Of a DNA stretch of 64,000 bases, positions 9,871 to 23,434 are shown one piece after another. The stretch is taken from assembly GCA_032209605.1 (NCBI GenBank), contig JASFXZ010000033.1, forward strand, positions 898,001 through 962,000, read 5' to 3'. Made by a program: the position numbers and the translations under genes. Every line of letters starts with the position of its first letter. The first letter of the stretch is position 1. Source of the DNA: Mactromeris polynyma. Its lineage: Eukaryota > Mollusca > Bivalvia > Venerida > Mactridae. The notes beneath the pieces are model-generated. The model saw only the letters and a program-made list of their open reading frames with translations. It made no database searches and was not told the origin of the DNA.

Positions 9871-12800
9871 TCACTCTAAATCGAATATTTTTATTTTGTC
9901 ATTTTCTTTCAAATAAACAAACAGCTTGCGTAATTTTCGATTGAAAAACAATGACATTGGTTCCCGAATGCCGTCTTCTTCCTTCACGATCACTCCCATC
10001 TTTGTACCATCGTATCTTAATTGCACTACTTTGTCTGATTTCCTACCGGCAACGAATACATTTCCTCTCCCATCAATACACACTCCACATGCTCCATCAA
10101 TTTCTGGATCTCTGATTGTAGAGATATGATTTCCTTTCTTATCAAGGTACAGTAACCCACGAAAACCACCAACAAACATATAATCTTTACATTCACAAAG
10201 TGCAATTTGCCCTGAAAACTTAAACAGTTGATTTCCACTGCTGTCTCTAGTTATAGTTTGTAACAATGTACCAACCATGTCGTACATGTATACTGAAGAA
10301 CTATAATCAGATACATATAGTTTGTCGTCCATGTAAGCAACATGGTAGCATGTATGACTCAGTTCCATTTGACGCGATAATGTCATAGATTGTCCTATAG
10401 TAACAAACTGCATCATTTTTTCATGACGACATCCCATAGCAACCTCATTGTTCTTTACACAACATACACCACGTATGCCATACGGTATAACAATGTCATC
10501 TACAACTGACAACTTCGCGATGTCTACTCGTTTCAGTTTGTTATTACTAATATCTGTAATGATCAATTCGTTATCACATGAAAGACAACATCCTCTTATC
10601 TGGCATGTGGTAGTATCGCATGGTATCCTAGCTACAAAATCTTGACATTGCTTTATTCTGTAAGGTGTGTTTTTATCGCCAACTTTCACCTGACCAATAT
10701 TGTTAGTTTGCTGAAGAAATTCTATTAAAGATTTGTCTGCAAACTGAAACGAAAACATATCGTCCCATGTAAATAGTTCTAGCTCTTCTTCAGACCTTTT
10801 AATGTCATCGCGTTCCTTCGTGAGGGTTGAAGAAACGAGTTTCGAGCAGACAAACATTTGCGATTTATTGCCTTCAGCCCGTCGGATTTTCTCGCCAAGT
10901 TCTAGAAATTTGTTAAGACTCGATTCTATTGTTTCATTGGCATTTAATAAGTCAGATTTCATTTTTTCGTGCTGTAACTGAACTTCATTCTTAGCGTCTG
11001 TTTCGAAGCGATCAAGTATGGCATCTGTTTCCCTTCTGTGTTCGGTGATTGCAAACAATGAATTTTGTTTGGCACGTTCTAAATTCTTAAGATAGCTATT
11101 GTTGGAGTTTTGTAGTGTGGACTTTAAACTTTTCGTCATTGTCTGCAGGTCTGGGCAAATTTTGTCAAATTCTCCATCTTTGGTGATCTGATCTACATCA
11201 TCAGGAATTGAATGTATGTCGGTGCAATTTCTGAAAGTAAACATATTGTAAGAACTGAAAAAAGATGATTGCAGGTTTTTACAGCAGTTTGCGACTTGTT
11301 TGAAATATAAATATATTTTATAAAACTTCAACCAGGTGTCGTTCTTACACCTTATATTTATATCTGAACACATTATTATAGCTACGAAGCACACTTATAA
11401 CGAGCGAATACACGTTTGAAGCCGGAAGAAAGTCCATACAAGCTGCATCAATAAGTAATTAGTGTCGACAACTAGTATATATTTTCGTTTCTGTATCATT
11501 AATTCATTATGGGTTTGATGGAGAACAGTCAGATATCTGAGAATTGAGAACTGGTTTAATATGCACATGTAAATGATTATTGCTTGTTGGTAACTTGATT
11601 TTAATGGTAAATGTTAGATCTGAATATTTGAATATTTATTATATAAGATAAAAAGTTAATTATTCTTATATTTGTGTGCATCGCATTTCACTTTTGCAAT
11701 TACAAATAAAATTCGGTTTCAAGAGCCCCCCCCCACCCTCATAGAAGCAGACAAGTTTTTAAGCTTACCTGAGCACAAAGTGCTCTAGCGGAACTATTGG
11801 GATTTAGATTTTTAACACTCTGGAGGTTACATCTTTTACCTGATCTGTATGAAACATGGTCAGAATATTTATCTGAATGAAATCTAGGCCAACTTCGAAA
11901 CTGGGTCCCATGGGGTAAAAAAGTAGGTCACTAGGTCTAATCATAGTAAAACCTTGTTAACACTCCAGATGTCACATTTTATACTTGAATTATATGAGAC
12001 ATAGACAGAATGCCTTAATAAAATCAAGTGAAGTTTGAAACTGGGTCACCAGGATCAAATGATGAAAAATCCTTGTGGATTCTGTGAAGGCTGTATTTTC
12101 TACCGGAACTACATAAAACTTGATTTGAATGTTTGTCTTAAGAAAATGCAAGTCATGTGTGGTATTTGGTCACGTTGGGTCAAAAGGTAGGTCATGAGGT
12201 CAATTCCTTGAAAATCCTCATCGAATCTCTTGAGAACAACATTGCAATGCCACCATGGCTCTCTTGTTTATTATTTCGATTACAAAAAGTATTGCACGTA
12301 TCTTCTCTTGGTGCATTCAAACAATTATTTTATACCATTACTTCTGGGTTTGAAAATGTACGTACGTTTGACATCTCATAATATAACACACATGAACATA
12401 TACATAATTAAAGGAATTAGCACTAGCTTTTCTGTAGTAAACATGAACTATGATTTGTCAGTCTGGATTAAACTTGTAGATATATGTGCATAACGCTCGT
12501 ATCCAACGATAAGCAAATAATAAATTTCAAAAAAATAAGCGAATAGTTTGTACAATTAAAATTAAATGTTGCAGATGTATGTACATAACACTCGTACATT
12601 GTATCTAATGATAAGCGATTAGTAGTACTTAGTTGGTGCTACTTTTGTGGTTTAATCTTAATATTTTGTGCTTATCAATGTAAAACGATTGATTCCTGGA
12701 TCGATAATGCTTATAAACTCAATTTGGTATTTTTTCACGAATTTTAAGCCACCTACTGTTCAGTGATTATGATGTATACAAACGTTTCAGCATGATTATA

Positions 12801-13437
12801 TGCTCGTTAATCTTCAGTGTAATTGAAGGAAACTTGTATTTATAGTTTTAGAATAAGAGAACAAATGCGGCTGTCCCACAGGTGCTCGGTGGTTTGATCC
12901 GAAAAATGTACTTGTACTAAATATGGTCTTAATATTCGTAATATCGTCCAAACATCATAAAAAATATAGACCCAGTTATAATATTGGGGAAACACTGACT
13001 TATAATATATGAATGTATAATTATGTGTAGAAGACCTATCCTCACACCGATCACCTCTGGTCCAACTGTATTATCGTATAGCTATAAATTACAACTTACC
13101 TGTGATCAATGACAATACACGTACAGCAACCGACAACATCGTGATCACCACAATACACATCAATAACTTTTCCTTGATGAATGCTGCATTTTTCTGTAGG
13201 AAACGAGGGTAACTGTCGTGTCTGGTCTCCGTGTTGAGAACTTGATATATCCAGTAAACTATGCCGTCTTAATGCAGGGTATTTCTTGTGATTAGAGATA
13301 CAGACCTTACAACAATATCCTTTACATTCAACACAATATCTAATTCCTTCTTTTATGACATTCTCTTCAGCACAAGACGTACATATATAGTCAAATGTCT
13401 CTTCAGACGGTCCCGTGTCACCACTACCCGACGCCAT
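9871..13437 (-). CDS. TRIM-like protein: B-box 1, B-box 2, coiled coil, NHL-like propeller (intact copy 2)
   Basis: The gene is complement(join(9871..11230,13100..13437)), 565 aa, with the same architecture and splice phase as copy 1. Exon 1 ends CAC AG|GTAAG; exon 2 starts after TTTACTTTCAG and the join restores R113. The open frame of exon 2 runs back to 11394 through the intron's 3' end, but that upstream part is intronic. All B-box ligands of copy 1 are present. The protein differs from copy 1 mostly in the coiled coil (DKICPDLQTMTKSLKST) and in the propeller blades, while GVCIDGRGNVFVAG is unchanged. The 1869-nt intron is enlarged by a bivalve-type repeat at 11.77-12.26 kb. Its 5' flank matches those of the third copy and the broken copy; its 3' flank matches the fourth. 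Role as for copy 1, inferred. Confidence 0.88.
11765..12260. repeat. Bivalve-type interspersed repeat with internal tandem units, in intron
   Basis: It opens with the small palindrome 'gagcacaaagtgctc'. Degenerate units then follow, each holding 'aacactc..gaggttacat', a 'gaaacatggtcagaat'-like block and 'gaaactgggtc...gtaggtcactaggtc'. This layout is familiar from many bivalve introns. At the right it passes into family intron sequence ('gattacaaaaagtattgcac'). Confidence 0.6.
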
Positions 13438-15384
13438 TTTAGACGATAATATGCAACGGATAGACAGATAGATAGATCACATGACACTGCTGCACAAATC
13501 AAAAGCGTGCAGATCGACCTAGTTTATGGTTTAATCGATATCAAATACATGCCAATATCAAGTTACCAAATAAAGTATACTAACACATACATATTGACTT
13601 GCAACATTATCATAAACATATTTGTTTACAAATCATATAACTTGTATTTTTGTCTATCAACGAACCGCTGTATGAACAAAAGGTCTAAGTCAGTGAAGAC
13701 GCTCTTTTTGTAATTTTAACATCCGCATCTCCTCAATATAGCGCCATAGTGTAATTCCGTTTTTGTATTTGAAAGTTAGTTTTGAATAATTGTTTAGCAA
13801 TATACGCAATGAGGTTCTATATTTTCTGTAAAAAATTACAATGTTTTTATATGTGGCTTATTTGATTTTGCGTTCATCTCCTTCGATATGCACTCAAATG
13901 TTTAAAACTTTTAAACTCTGAGCAGACGACAAAAGAGTATGTTTACTATCAGCCTGATAGTCTAACTACCGACATGATACTGCAGATTTAATGAATTGTT
14001 ATGCAGGTTTACTGGTTTCGATTTTATAACTTTTTTAATATTGAATATAATGTGAATTTATGTGCTCACTTTTCAATACTTTTAGACTCTGTTAAAGTGT
14101 CAACTCTCAGTCTGATATTCTGGCTAGCGACCAGATACTATATATTTATCGACTATATAATTCATGTTTACGTATATATTCTTCAATAGATCTGATTTGG
14201 CTCTGACTTCCTTACGTTATTCCTTAAAAATAAGTAGCTACAGGAGTTGTCTCCCAAAAACATCGTAAATCGTAGTGAGTAAATACGTCTACATGAGTGA
14301 ACCTGTGGATTTTGTATTCCTCTTAATATGTTGCTTTGTTCTTGTTGTTTCATTACTTAAACATAACACAAAAAGTTTCAACGTGTCTGTTCATACTTAC
14401 TTCATGTTGGGAATTGGGTATGTTTTTAACGTTTTTGTTATAAGCAGTAGAAATCCGGTCTTATTGAATAGAAATTGTATAGACATATTTTTCATGTACA
14501 TATATACTTCGTGCATGTGTGTTTGGTGCACCGTTTTCACAGGTAAATGTTGCATTATAACATTTCATTTCCAAATACTAACCAAAAGAGGGAATTTGTG
14601 CTTATAAAAACCTGTATCAGTGGTATTTAACGTGCTTGACTTCTTACTTCGTTTTATACAATGTACACGTGTTTACTAAATCATGATTTAATTGCTTTAA
14701 AGTGCTGTTATAATAAACAATGTGTTAACATTTTAGGCATCGCAGTTCATCAGTTCGTTCAATTACGATATTATTGAACGTCTTATTTGCAAGGAATGTT
14801 CCAATTATCAAGCCAGCTGATGTTTACAAGTTTATTCAACACAAATTGCTTCACACATTTCGTTACCAAGTTAGATATTACACATAGGTACAAATGTATA
14901 ATTTAAGTTAATATCAGAGAAACAGGAAGTACATTTACGCCAAGTTATGTTTATGAGAGTTTCTTACTCAAAAGTCTTAAGCTATATATATCAATCATGT
15001 GACATACGAACGAACGGGAAATTATGGGATTCCTCTCCACTGTTTCTCGATTAGGAAGTACGTTAGTCAACGTTACTATATTCAGAATTTTAATTCCCGT
15101 TCGGGAAGCAAACGATTGCTTATTTGGCACAAGAAATTTCGGAAAACTTTCTTGTCAAGCTGAAACAAATTCAATGCTAATAGAAATTGATGCACAAGAG
15201 GGAAATCGCTGATTCGGGTAATTTCTCCCACTGACATGTGGTTAGAATTTATGACTAGATATCACATAGATAAATTAAGAAAATATGAAGATAAGAATGA
15301 TATGATATAACTCTTACAGAGCAATATCCTATGCCGACTGCTGTTTTAATCTGTTGAGCAACCTTTTGAAAAAAAATATACATT
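13438..15384. other. 5' flank of copy 2
   Basis: The flank is homologous to 23653-24930 plus 26820-27900 (broken copy) and to 35492-37240 plus 37700-38200 (copy 3), without their insertions. Open frames here (for example 14275-14607) are Phe/Cys/Val-rich, not preserved in the paralogous flanks, and I do not accept them as genes. Confidence 0.6.
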
Positions 15385-15870
15385 AAATGGTTACAGGGAA
15401 TGCCACATGCCCAAGGCAATGCCTTCCAACACAGAACTCTAAAAACAACAGTCTACAACACATTAGGCACTGAGGAGGTGCAAGTGTAAATCTGTGTGGG
15501 AATATGGGTACAAGGGTTAACATGTGTGGGAATAGATGTAAAATGAATGGTCTGCCCGACCATAAAAAACAACCAAAGAAAGTTTAGGGGGACAAAAATG
15601 GGGGAAATCAATCAGCGGAACACATCACGGAACATGCCAAGAACATCAACAATACTAGGCTAAAAAAGGGGGGGATAACATATATATGATATCAAGGGAA
15701 GGAACTGCACATGGGGAAATAGGAACTTAACCTACATCTAAAACACAAATAGAAATAATAACCATACAGCGATTTACAGCCTTGGAAATGTCAATACAAA
15801 AACTGGGGGTTTAAATCGATTTAACAGCTAGATAACATCACACTGCTAAATGGTAATTGATTTCCAAAAG
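15385..15870 (+). repeat. R1 repeat copy
   Basis: R1 start 'gttacagggaatgccacatg', middle 'ctgcccgaccataaaaaaca', and tail 'gggggtttaaatcgatttaa' plus 'taattgatttcc' follow in the same order as the well-delimited copy at 47293-47822. A second truncated R1 head follows at about 15871 ('gagagaataagttgctacag'). Confidence 0.75.
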
Positions 15871-15928
15871 AGAGAGAATAAGTTGCTACAGGGAACAATA
15901 TATACACATAAATTGAAAATATAATGCC

Positions 15929-16150
15929 TTATGTCTCTGAATACCGTCTTTTTTCTTCAAAGTCACTCCCATCTTTGTTCTGGACATCGTATCGTAATTG
16001 CAATACGCTGTTTGAAATCATACCAGCAACGAATACATTTCCTGTCTCATCAGTACAAACTCCAAACATATATGCATCTTTGGTTGTAGAGATATGATTT
16101 ACTTTCTTATCATGGTACACTAACGCATCAAATCCACCAACACACATATA
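15929..16150 (-). pseudogene. TRIM-like exon-2 fragment (propeller only)
   Basis: About 72 codons on the minus strand match the penultimate propeller blade of the family (VGGFDALVYHDKKVNHIST, then GVCTDETGNVFVAG and VLQLRYD). A frameshift and an in-frame stop follow where the intact copies read KKEDGIREP. No exon 1, coiled coil or C terminus is attached. The fragment sits between an R1 repeat and a block duplicated at 43 kb. Confidence 0.85.
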
Positions 16151-16199
16151 CTCTTTGAATGTGTTACAATGTGTTGTCTGATATAAGCTGCATTTTGGG

Positions 16200-18485
16200 T
16201 AGAAAAGTGTTAAAGGATATCCAGATATCCTTTTGTATTATTACACTTCGACAATACTTATATGTTTACTTACCAATCATTAGTGATTTTCCCATTTGGT
16301 GTATTTGCTTTGGCCTTGGCATAATTATTCAAATGACCTACTGTATCAAACGGTTATTACAATCAGTATAAAAGAAACGCAAATTATTTATTTACACCTT
16401 ACTCCCTCCACCTCTACAAGAGGTAAAGTAAATACACAAACAGTCGAAATTAATATTTAATTCGTTGTTCAATACCACGACTTATTCATCGGTATCAATA
16501 AAAATGCATTCAATCGATTTAAACATGAAAATGATTACGAGGTAAAATGTACGTACTGATTGTATTTGCAATGTGTTTTGTTTGATCACCATGTTTTTTG
16601 TTTTCAAGATGAGTACAATTAGTCTTTTTTCAGGGCACTTGTTTGGCTATGTCTGGGGCCAGTTATGGGCAACATTCCCCTGGTAAAATAGAATGTTTCG
16701 CCTTTTTCCATTGAAAATTCCATCGCAAATAAGATGTTTAAAAAATACAATATTTGTTATATAGATAGATATATTTGTGTCTCATAAAATGTACAAGCAC
16801 ATGGCATTACAATATAAAAAAAACATTAAACCGTGTCATGCACATTATACAAAAAGGATATCACAAAAAAGGGATTTTTAATCCCTAATTTCCATTGTGG
16901 TTCTTGTCAATATACATGTACTGACATAGGAAGACAAGATTTGTTTTGGTTCATCCACGTTTCTATAAAGATATTAAGATACTTGTCACAATATATTGAT
17001 TCTTGTTATAACTCATTAAAAACGAGAATATAAACATGAACATTTGGCTTAAAATTGCCCTTTTCATTTGTAAAGGACACAAAATTCACCCATTGTTATA
17101 GCTATCAATCCTGAAGGCTGTCTTGTGCCGTGGTTTCTTAGTATAAAACATATGTGTTATGACTTAAAATCAATATCACGAAATCATTGAGATTGTGATT
17201 TTCTCAGATGTCTATGATTTAAGCTAAAACTCAATATTGGACTGAGATTTCTATATTGAGATGCCTTAGGAGATTGGGTCAGATCATTTTTCAGCATCAG
17301 ATGTCTTACTTTGTAGCATAATGATTTATGTAACGTTCATTATTACTCCGAATACTTGCTGTATCGTCAGGTCTCCATCGGTGGTGTCTAACTTACCCTT
17401 AAATTACATAATACCTTGCATTCCAACACACTTTATGTATATTTATCACAAGAAATAAACTGATATTGGTAACAAAATAGAACGCATTTTTCATTACTCA
17501 CCGAATTTGGAAACCTGCATTTAAATGCAAGCATTTGATTGGTCGGTTCTGAGTGCAGTCTAACATTTGACCAATGGGAAAGCTGCACTGGGAGATCGGT
17601 CTCCAAACTTATTCTAATTACGGAATAATCAGTCTATGAAATTTCTAGAGAGCAGTAAGGTGGGTTGCCGAGCAGTCCAACATTCAGTGGCGTGACACGC
17701 GTCAGTTTATCACTGACACATTTAGTGAAATTTGATGCCTGTAGTTGCTGGCATTTGTACAATTGTTAACTTCTCTTATGCATGTCATGTTAATAAATAT
17801 GCTTCTAGAGTTGTTGAACTTTAGGAATAGATTATGAAGCATTTAATTTTCCATATCTTAGATCAAGGTAATTGAAATTTTTTGTGCATTTCGTTATCAG
17901 ATTTGTTTTGTTAGAAATAGCATTCATGTTTGGTTTTTGAAATTAAAATCACCTTTTGCACCAACGACAAATACGTAAGGCACCTATAAAACACTATCGT
18001 ATACCCGTGCATGTTTCTTAGTAAGATGTCATAAATATTAGATGGCACAATATGTATATAATACGCAAATGAGCGAAAAAGCCTAAATGAAATCCATACG
18101 GTACCTGTTTACATTTGACAACATGGGTAATGATAAAAATATCCACATCGCCAACTTTTGATATACAATGTACATGCATTAAATAAGAACGCGCATGAGC
18201 ACTACAGCAAAAAACTAAAATGAATATGAATCATTTATGCTTAACATGCAAGTTATGACAAATATATTGAGCATTTCCTGTAAAATTATCCCAACCTATA
18301 TAGAGCTATCCAATTCAGCAAGTTTATTCCATCACAAACAATTCGTGTTTCAGATGGCATCAACACATTATCAGTATACATTGGAACTTTAAACGATAGT
18401 ATTTATAAAGCGTTTGAGGATAACAGTGGCATAGTCAATAAATGTTACAAAACCACGACAATTAGAACACAGAAATCACTGTATC
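16200..18485. repeat. Diverged duplicate of 43.02-44.17 kb, no gene
   Basis: The ends match 43020-43110 ('tatgtttacttaccaat') and 43555-44165 ('gtagttgctggcatttg', 'tctcttatgcatgtcatgtt'). The middle, 16.7-17.65 kb, is not shared and contains a short foldback repeat. I see no coding sequence. Confidence 0.6.
17513..17600. repeat. Short foldback repeat with CCAAT/ATTGG arms
   Basis: An 'atttgattggtcggt' arm and a 'tttgaccaatgggaaagctg' arm face each other inside an outer 'ggaaacctgc...ggtctccaaac' pair. Related foldbacks lie at 41335-41450 and 56880-56990. Confidence 0.5.
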
Positions 18486-18929
18486 ACATAAACTCTCTTT
18501 ATGGCATTCGAGTGGTTTTAATACCAAATAGAGTTTGCGTGGCTAGTAAAACAAAAATAAAGAACAAACATCAAATTGTGTTGTAATGGGCTTTTATTAA
18601 AGCCATTAAAACAATAAAATTATAGATAATGTAACTAAATATATATACAGTAAAGTAATAGATAAAAACACTCCGGAACTTCAGTCCTTTGTTTAATAGT
18701 TTGAGTATAACAGTGACATAGTCAATAAATGTTATAAATCCACAACAATTAGAACACAGAAATAACTGTATCACATACACTCACTCTCTATGTGCCTATG
18801 GTAAGTATCCCTTAGATTCTTCACCATACCTTAGCCCATGATGTTGACCATGGTGCAATAATAGCCATGATCGGTTTACGTCAAGTAATTGTCGGTAAGT
18901 AATATCACCAATGTTTTCAAGAAAACAAT
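18486..18929. repeat. Copy of the family's 3' flank
   Basis: The sequence matches 9595-9860 and 48030-48300, including 'gtggttttaataccaaatag', the AATAAA palindrome at 18593 and 'tgatgttgaccatggtgcaa'. It is the downstream flank of the relic 3' end that follows. Confidence 0.75.
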
Positions 18930-19095
18930 ATATACATTTCACTCAAAATCAAGTATTTTGTCATTTGCATACATGTTAACAAACAGCTTGCGTAATTTTC
19001 GATAAAAAACAATGACATTGGTTCCCGAATGCCGTGTTCTTCCTTCACGATCACTCACATCTTAGTACCATCGTATCTTAATTGTACTTGATAAT
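18930..19095 (-). pseudogene. TRIM-like gene 3' end fragment
   Basis: This is the last ~55 codons of exon 2. The reverse strand keeps the 'cttgcgtaattttcgat' and 'cattggttcccgaatgccg' segments of the intact copies, but with small deletions and no terminal FDLE. It is cut off at 'cgtatcttaattgta', where an interspersed repeat begins. Confidence 0.75.
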
Positions 19096-19106
19096 TTGCT
19101 CGAAAA

Positions 19107-19305
19107 ATGTGCACACACTTTACGGATAAATCCCATGTGACGATGGTCACTAAAACTAAATGTTAAAAACAGTTTACACTAGAAATATGTCCATAGGACA
19201 CAGATGCCCCAACTTGCAGCCTTTGTCACAATGGCAAATGCTATTATTCTACTCACAGGTTGTGAATGTGAATCAAAATTACCAAGAGAACAACTTTATG
19301 GCGGT
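19107..19305. repeat. ~200-bp interspersed repeat, copy 1 of 2
   Basis: The sequence is about 90% identical to 37496-37695 by eye ('atgtgcacacactttacgg', 'gtttacactagaaatatgtc', 'gacacagatgcccca'). It sits between two TRIM-like 3' ends and may mark a rearrangement or insertion point. Family unknown to me. Confidence 0.7.
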
Positions 19306-20070
19306 AAGCGATATTATCGATGTATTCAAGGAACCAATATATAAATTTCATTCTAAATCGAAAATCTTGATTTGGTCATTTCCGTTCATAATACCAAACA
19401 GTATGCGAAATAATGATACTGGTCTCTGAATGCCGTCTTCTTCCTTCATGATAATTCCCATCTTTGAACCATCGTACCATAATTGCACTACTTTGTTTGA
19501 ATTATAACCGGCAACAACTATATTCCCTCTCACATCAATACACACTCCAAATGCTGCAAGTATATCAGGATTATTGTTTGATGCAATATGGTTTCCTTTC
19601 TTATCAAGGTACACTAGCCCATCATAACCATCAACACACATATAATCGTCACTGTCACATAATGTGATGTCCATATAATACAGTTTATGTCACTGTTGTC
19701 GTGAGATATAGTTTGTAAAAGTGTACCAAGCATATCTTATTTATATACAGAACCACCATCATATTCAGATACAAGCAACTTTGTAACACCTATTACTCAG
19801 TTTCATTTGTCGTGATAGTGTCTTAGTTTGTCTTACATGTACAACCTGTATCATATTATCACCATAGCATGCCACAGCAATCATGTCGTTCTTCACATGA
19901 CATACACCATTGGTGCTATAAGGCAGATCAATGTGATCTACTTCTGACAACTGGGCTATGTCTACACGCTTCAGTTTTTTATAAGCGAAATCCGTAATGA
20001 ACAATATGTTGTCACCTATTCGACAACATCCTCTTATATGGCATGTGGCAGTATCGCTTGGTAGCCTAAC

Positions 20071-21460
20071 TTATATCAATAATGTGAAACAAGTTATATG
20101 AAAGTTAATACATCAAAAACAAAAGTCATGGTTTTCAAAAAGGGTAGTAAATAAGCTCGTCATGAACAATTCTTTTATAGTGATCAGAAATTAGAAATTG
20201 TCAATGTATTTTCGTATGTCGGAGTAACGTTTACCTCGAGTTTGTCATTAAACATTATGTCTAGCGAGCTTGCATTGAAAGCTAAACGAACACTATTTTC
20301 CATGTTGTCATCATTATACCAGTATGGCCAACTACCTTATCACGTATTTTTCAAATTGTTTGATACCAAACTATTACCTGTTGTTTTATATGGGACTGAA
20401 ATATGAGGCTTCCAGTCTAGAGAAAATAGTGAAACTGTACTTCGTTTAGCATGTAAACGATTTATATGTGTTAACAAATCTTCCTTAAATGCTGCAGTAC
20501 TTGCGGATTGTGGACGTTATCCGATATGTATAGAGTCTGCTAGACGTTGTATTAAATATTGGTTCAAAATTCTCAAAATGCTAAATACAAGATATGTAAG
20601 GAAATGTTACAATATGTTAGTAAGTACGTCGTGCACCAAGTATTTTAACTGGGCAAATAAAATTGAGTATCTTCTATGTAGCAATGGTTTTGGTTATGTC
20701 TGGTTAAACCAAAGTGTACAAAATGAAAACTTATTTCATGAGTCGTTTACTCTAAGACAGAAAGATAAATACCTCCAAGGCTGGTATAATACTTTAGAAT
20801 ATTCAGTATACAAAAACATTAAACCTGACTATGGAAGGGAATCATATCTTTCAATACTAAATGTTAGAATATTTAGACATAGCTATGCTCAGTTTAGAAC
20901 GGGCTTACCTCACCTAGAAATTGTTAGGAAAATATACCATAATGCTATACAAGAAAATTGCAACTGTAGAGTGTGTTCAATGAACGTTTTGGAGGATGAA
21001 TTACATTTTCTTTTAGTTTGCCCCGTTTATGTTGACTTACGTAGTTTATACATCCCAAAGAAATATTTTGTTGATACGTCATGTCATAAGCTACATACAT
21101 TGCTATCAAGCAGAAATGAGAGTCTTATTAAAAATGTGGCTTTTTATATTCACTTTGCTTCATTGCGTAAAAAGATGATACTGCAATTATAATTAAAAAC
21201 TGTTTTGTCTCTACTATACTTACCTGTAGTAGATACGATTGTAAAGCTCATACTATATGGACTGTTATTATGTTTATGGTATCGAAATGTTTATATGTAC
21301 ATTGCAATTGTAAAATTATGTTATACGCATTGCATTTACAACCTTCTTGTCACACTATTTACCTGTGTACGCACAATTGAAAAATAACACATAAATTGTA
21401 ATATATTATGTTATGGGCTGGAGGCCTAAGTCATCAATAAACTTATTGTATTATATCTTC
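20071..21460 (+). mobile_element. 5'-truncated non-LTR retrotransposon (LINE) 3' fragment
   Basis: The plus strand encodes the C-terminal part of a LINE ORF2. It starts at the end of the reverse transcriptase (MKVNTSKTKVMVFKKG), passes through YVGVTFTSSLSL, and a long open stretch ends with a cysteine/histidine motif (CRVCSMN..EDELHFLLVC). In-frame stops occur at about 20149 and 20404, the second at the position of an expected Trp codon. AATAAA lies at 21437 in a short 3' UTR ('gggctggaggcctaag'). The element lies inside, and antisense to, the broken TRIM-like exon 2. The 5' junction is sharp at about 20070. I could not identify target duplications, and the clade (CR1/Jockey-like?) needs a search. 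Confidence 0.85.
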
Positions 21461-22279
21461 ACATTTCTTAATTATGTAAGGTTTCAATGTATTCTGAATA
21501 CCTAGTTTTATCTGTTTATCTTTATTTGTTTGTACATTAATCTAACTGCACTCTTAGCGTCTTCTTTCAAACGATCAAGTATGTCATCTGTTTCCCATCT
21601 ATGTTCGGTGATTGCGAGCAATGTTTTTTGTTTCGCACGTTCTAAATTCTGAAGATAGATATTGTAAAGTTTTGTAGTGTGGACTTTCAAACGTTCCTTC
21701 ATTGTCTGCAGGTTTCTGAAATCCTCGTCAAATTCTCCATCTTTGATGATCTTATCTACATCATCTGGGAATGAATGTATGTCGTAGCAATTCCTGGAAG
21801 TAAACATCTTTAAGAAGAGAAAAATGACTAAGGATCGGAAGCAGTCTGCTACTAGGTTTAAATATAGTTTTTCTTTTACACTAAACAAAATTGTGAAGTA
21901 TCAACCGTAGAATATTGAAGTTTCACTATTTCATTACAAGCAATAATGTTTGTTAATTTCATTTGTTTAGAAAAATATGTCGTAATATTTAACGATGAAT
22001 AAAAAGATAAAAATGAAAGTTAGTACTTTGGTCAGTGTTTATTCTTACAACGAACACATTTTTAATCTGATGTATGTTTAAGATAAAGAAACATCGTAGC
22101 ACAGTTGTAAACACGTTTCTGGACCAAAAAATACAGATTAAGTATTGAATAACAAACAGTTCTACATCAGTAAGCGATTTGTGCCTGTAAATTAGTGTCT
22201 GTATCTTTTTTGGTTTGATGAAGAACAGTAATGAAACCGATATTGACCGAATGGACGGGTAATTGATCACTTCGAATGG

Positions 22280-23434
22280 TATGCTTAAAAGTTAGTTTTG
22301 TTCTGAATATTTGTAGTGAAATAGAATAAACGTTAATTATACTTACAACATCTCAATTTAGTGATAACATGCGGTTTCAAGGGGCAATCCAAAAGCAGAC
22401 AAGGATAAGTTTTCTTTGCTTTCGATAACTAAAACTTAAACAAATGAACGAATCAATAACAGACCTATGTTCGTATTCCCCAAAACAAATTCAGTACAGG
22501 CCATGAATTAGTACTAGTTTTTGTATTGTAAACATGAACTATAATCTGTTTTTAGATTAATATGTAGATATTTGTGCAAAACACTCGTACCTAACGATAA
22601 GCGAAGGATATGTGCTACTTTTTTGTTCAAGCTTTATTTTTGTTTAAATTTATAAGGTTTGAATCGTTTACAACTGTCATTGAGCGTCTATTTCTACTCG
22701 GACTGGGTAGAATCCAATAGTGGGGACAATGTACAGCGATTTTGCCAACTGGATCAATAATGTTTAATCATAAAATCATTTGGCCAATCTTCAAGAAAAT
22801 ATTGTTTGAATGGAATATTTGAATATTTATTAAATAAGATAAAAATAGTTAATTATACTTATATCTGTTTGCATCACATTTCAATTTGGCGATAACAAGC
22901 GGTTTGAAAAGAGCGTACCCAATGCGCCCCCACCCATCAGACAAGCATAAGTTATGTCACTATAAGCATAACAGATATAAATCTTCTCTTTTTGCTCGCT
23001 AACAATTATGTCCTTACTTGTGATATAGCACACGTGAATGTATAAATAATTTAATACCTAAATTCGAATTCCCTAGAACAATATTCTGTACAAGCCATGA
23101 CAAAGTTCTAGTTTTTGTATTGTAAATATGAACTATGATCTGTCAGTCTGGATTAAATATTGTAGATATCTGTGCATAACACTCGTATCTAACGATAAGG
23201 GAATCGTTTTACTATATTGGTTCTAGCTTCCATTATTATTATTTTAACTGTGTAAGGTTTAAACCACAGTATTGTATTAACAGTATCAATGCTGTAAATT
23301 GCAGTGTTATTATGTTTTAGATGTATGTTAAATTCCCCTACCTCAAGTGCAATTCTTTCACTTGATATAGAGTTCATGTTATTCCCCTTTCGGCCTATTG
23401 TTCAATTTTGTCATTAATAAATAATTGTATATTG
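22280..23434. repeat. Relic intron, duplicate of window start
   Basis: From about 22595 the sequence matches 1-838 closely. It is intron sequence of the broken gene. The intact genes' introns share only parts of it ('aacatgaactatgat', 'cactcgtatctaacgataag'). Confidence 0.7.

Noticed and set aside
11231..11394. Extended N terminus of exon 2 of copy 2 starting MCFVAI
   Set aside because: The open stretch is the 3' end of the intron. The conserved AG|A acceptor and the continuation of B-box 2 place the exon start at 11230.
14275..14607. 110-codon hydrophobic plus-strand frame
   Set aside because: The paralogous flanks at 24.8 and 36.6 kb do not keep it open, and no start context or exon structure supports it.
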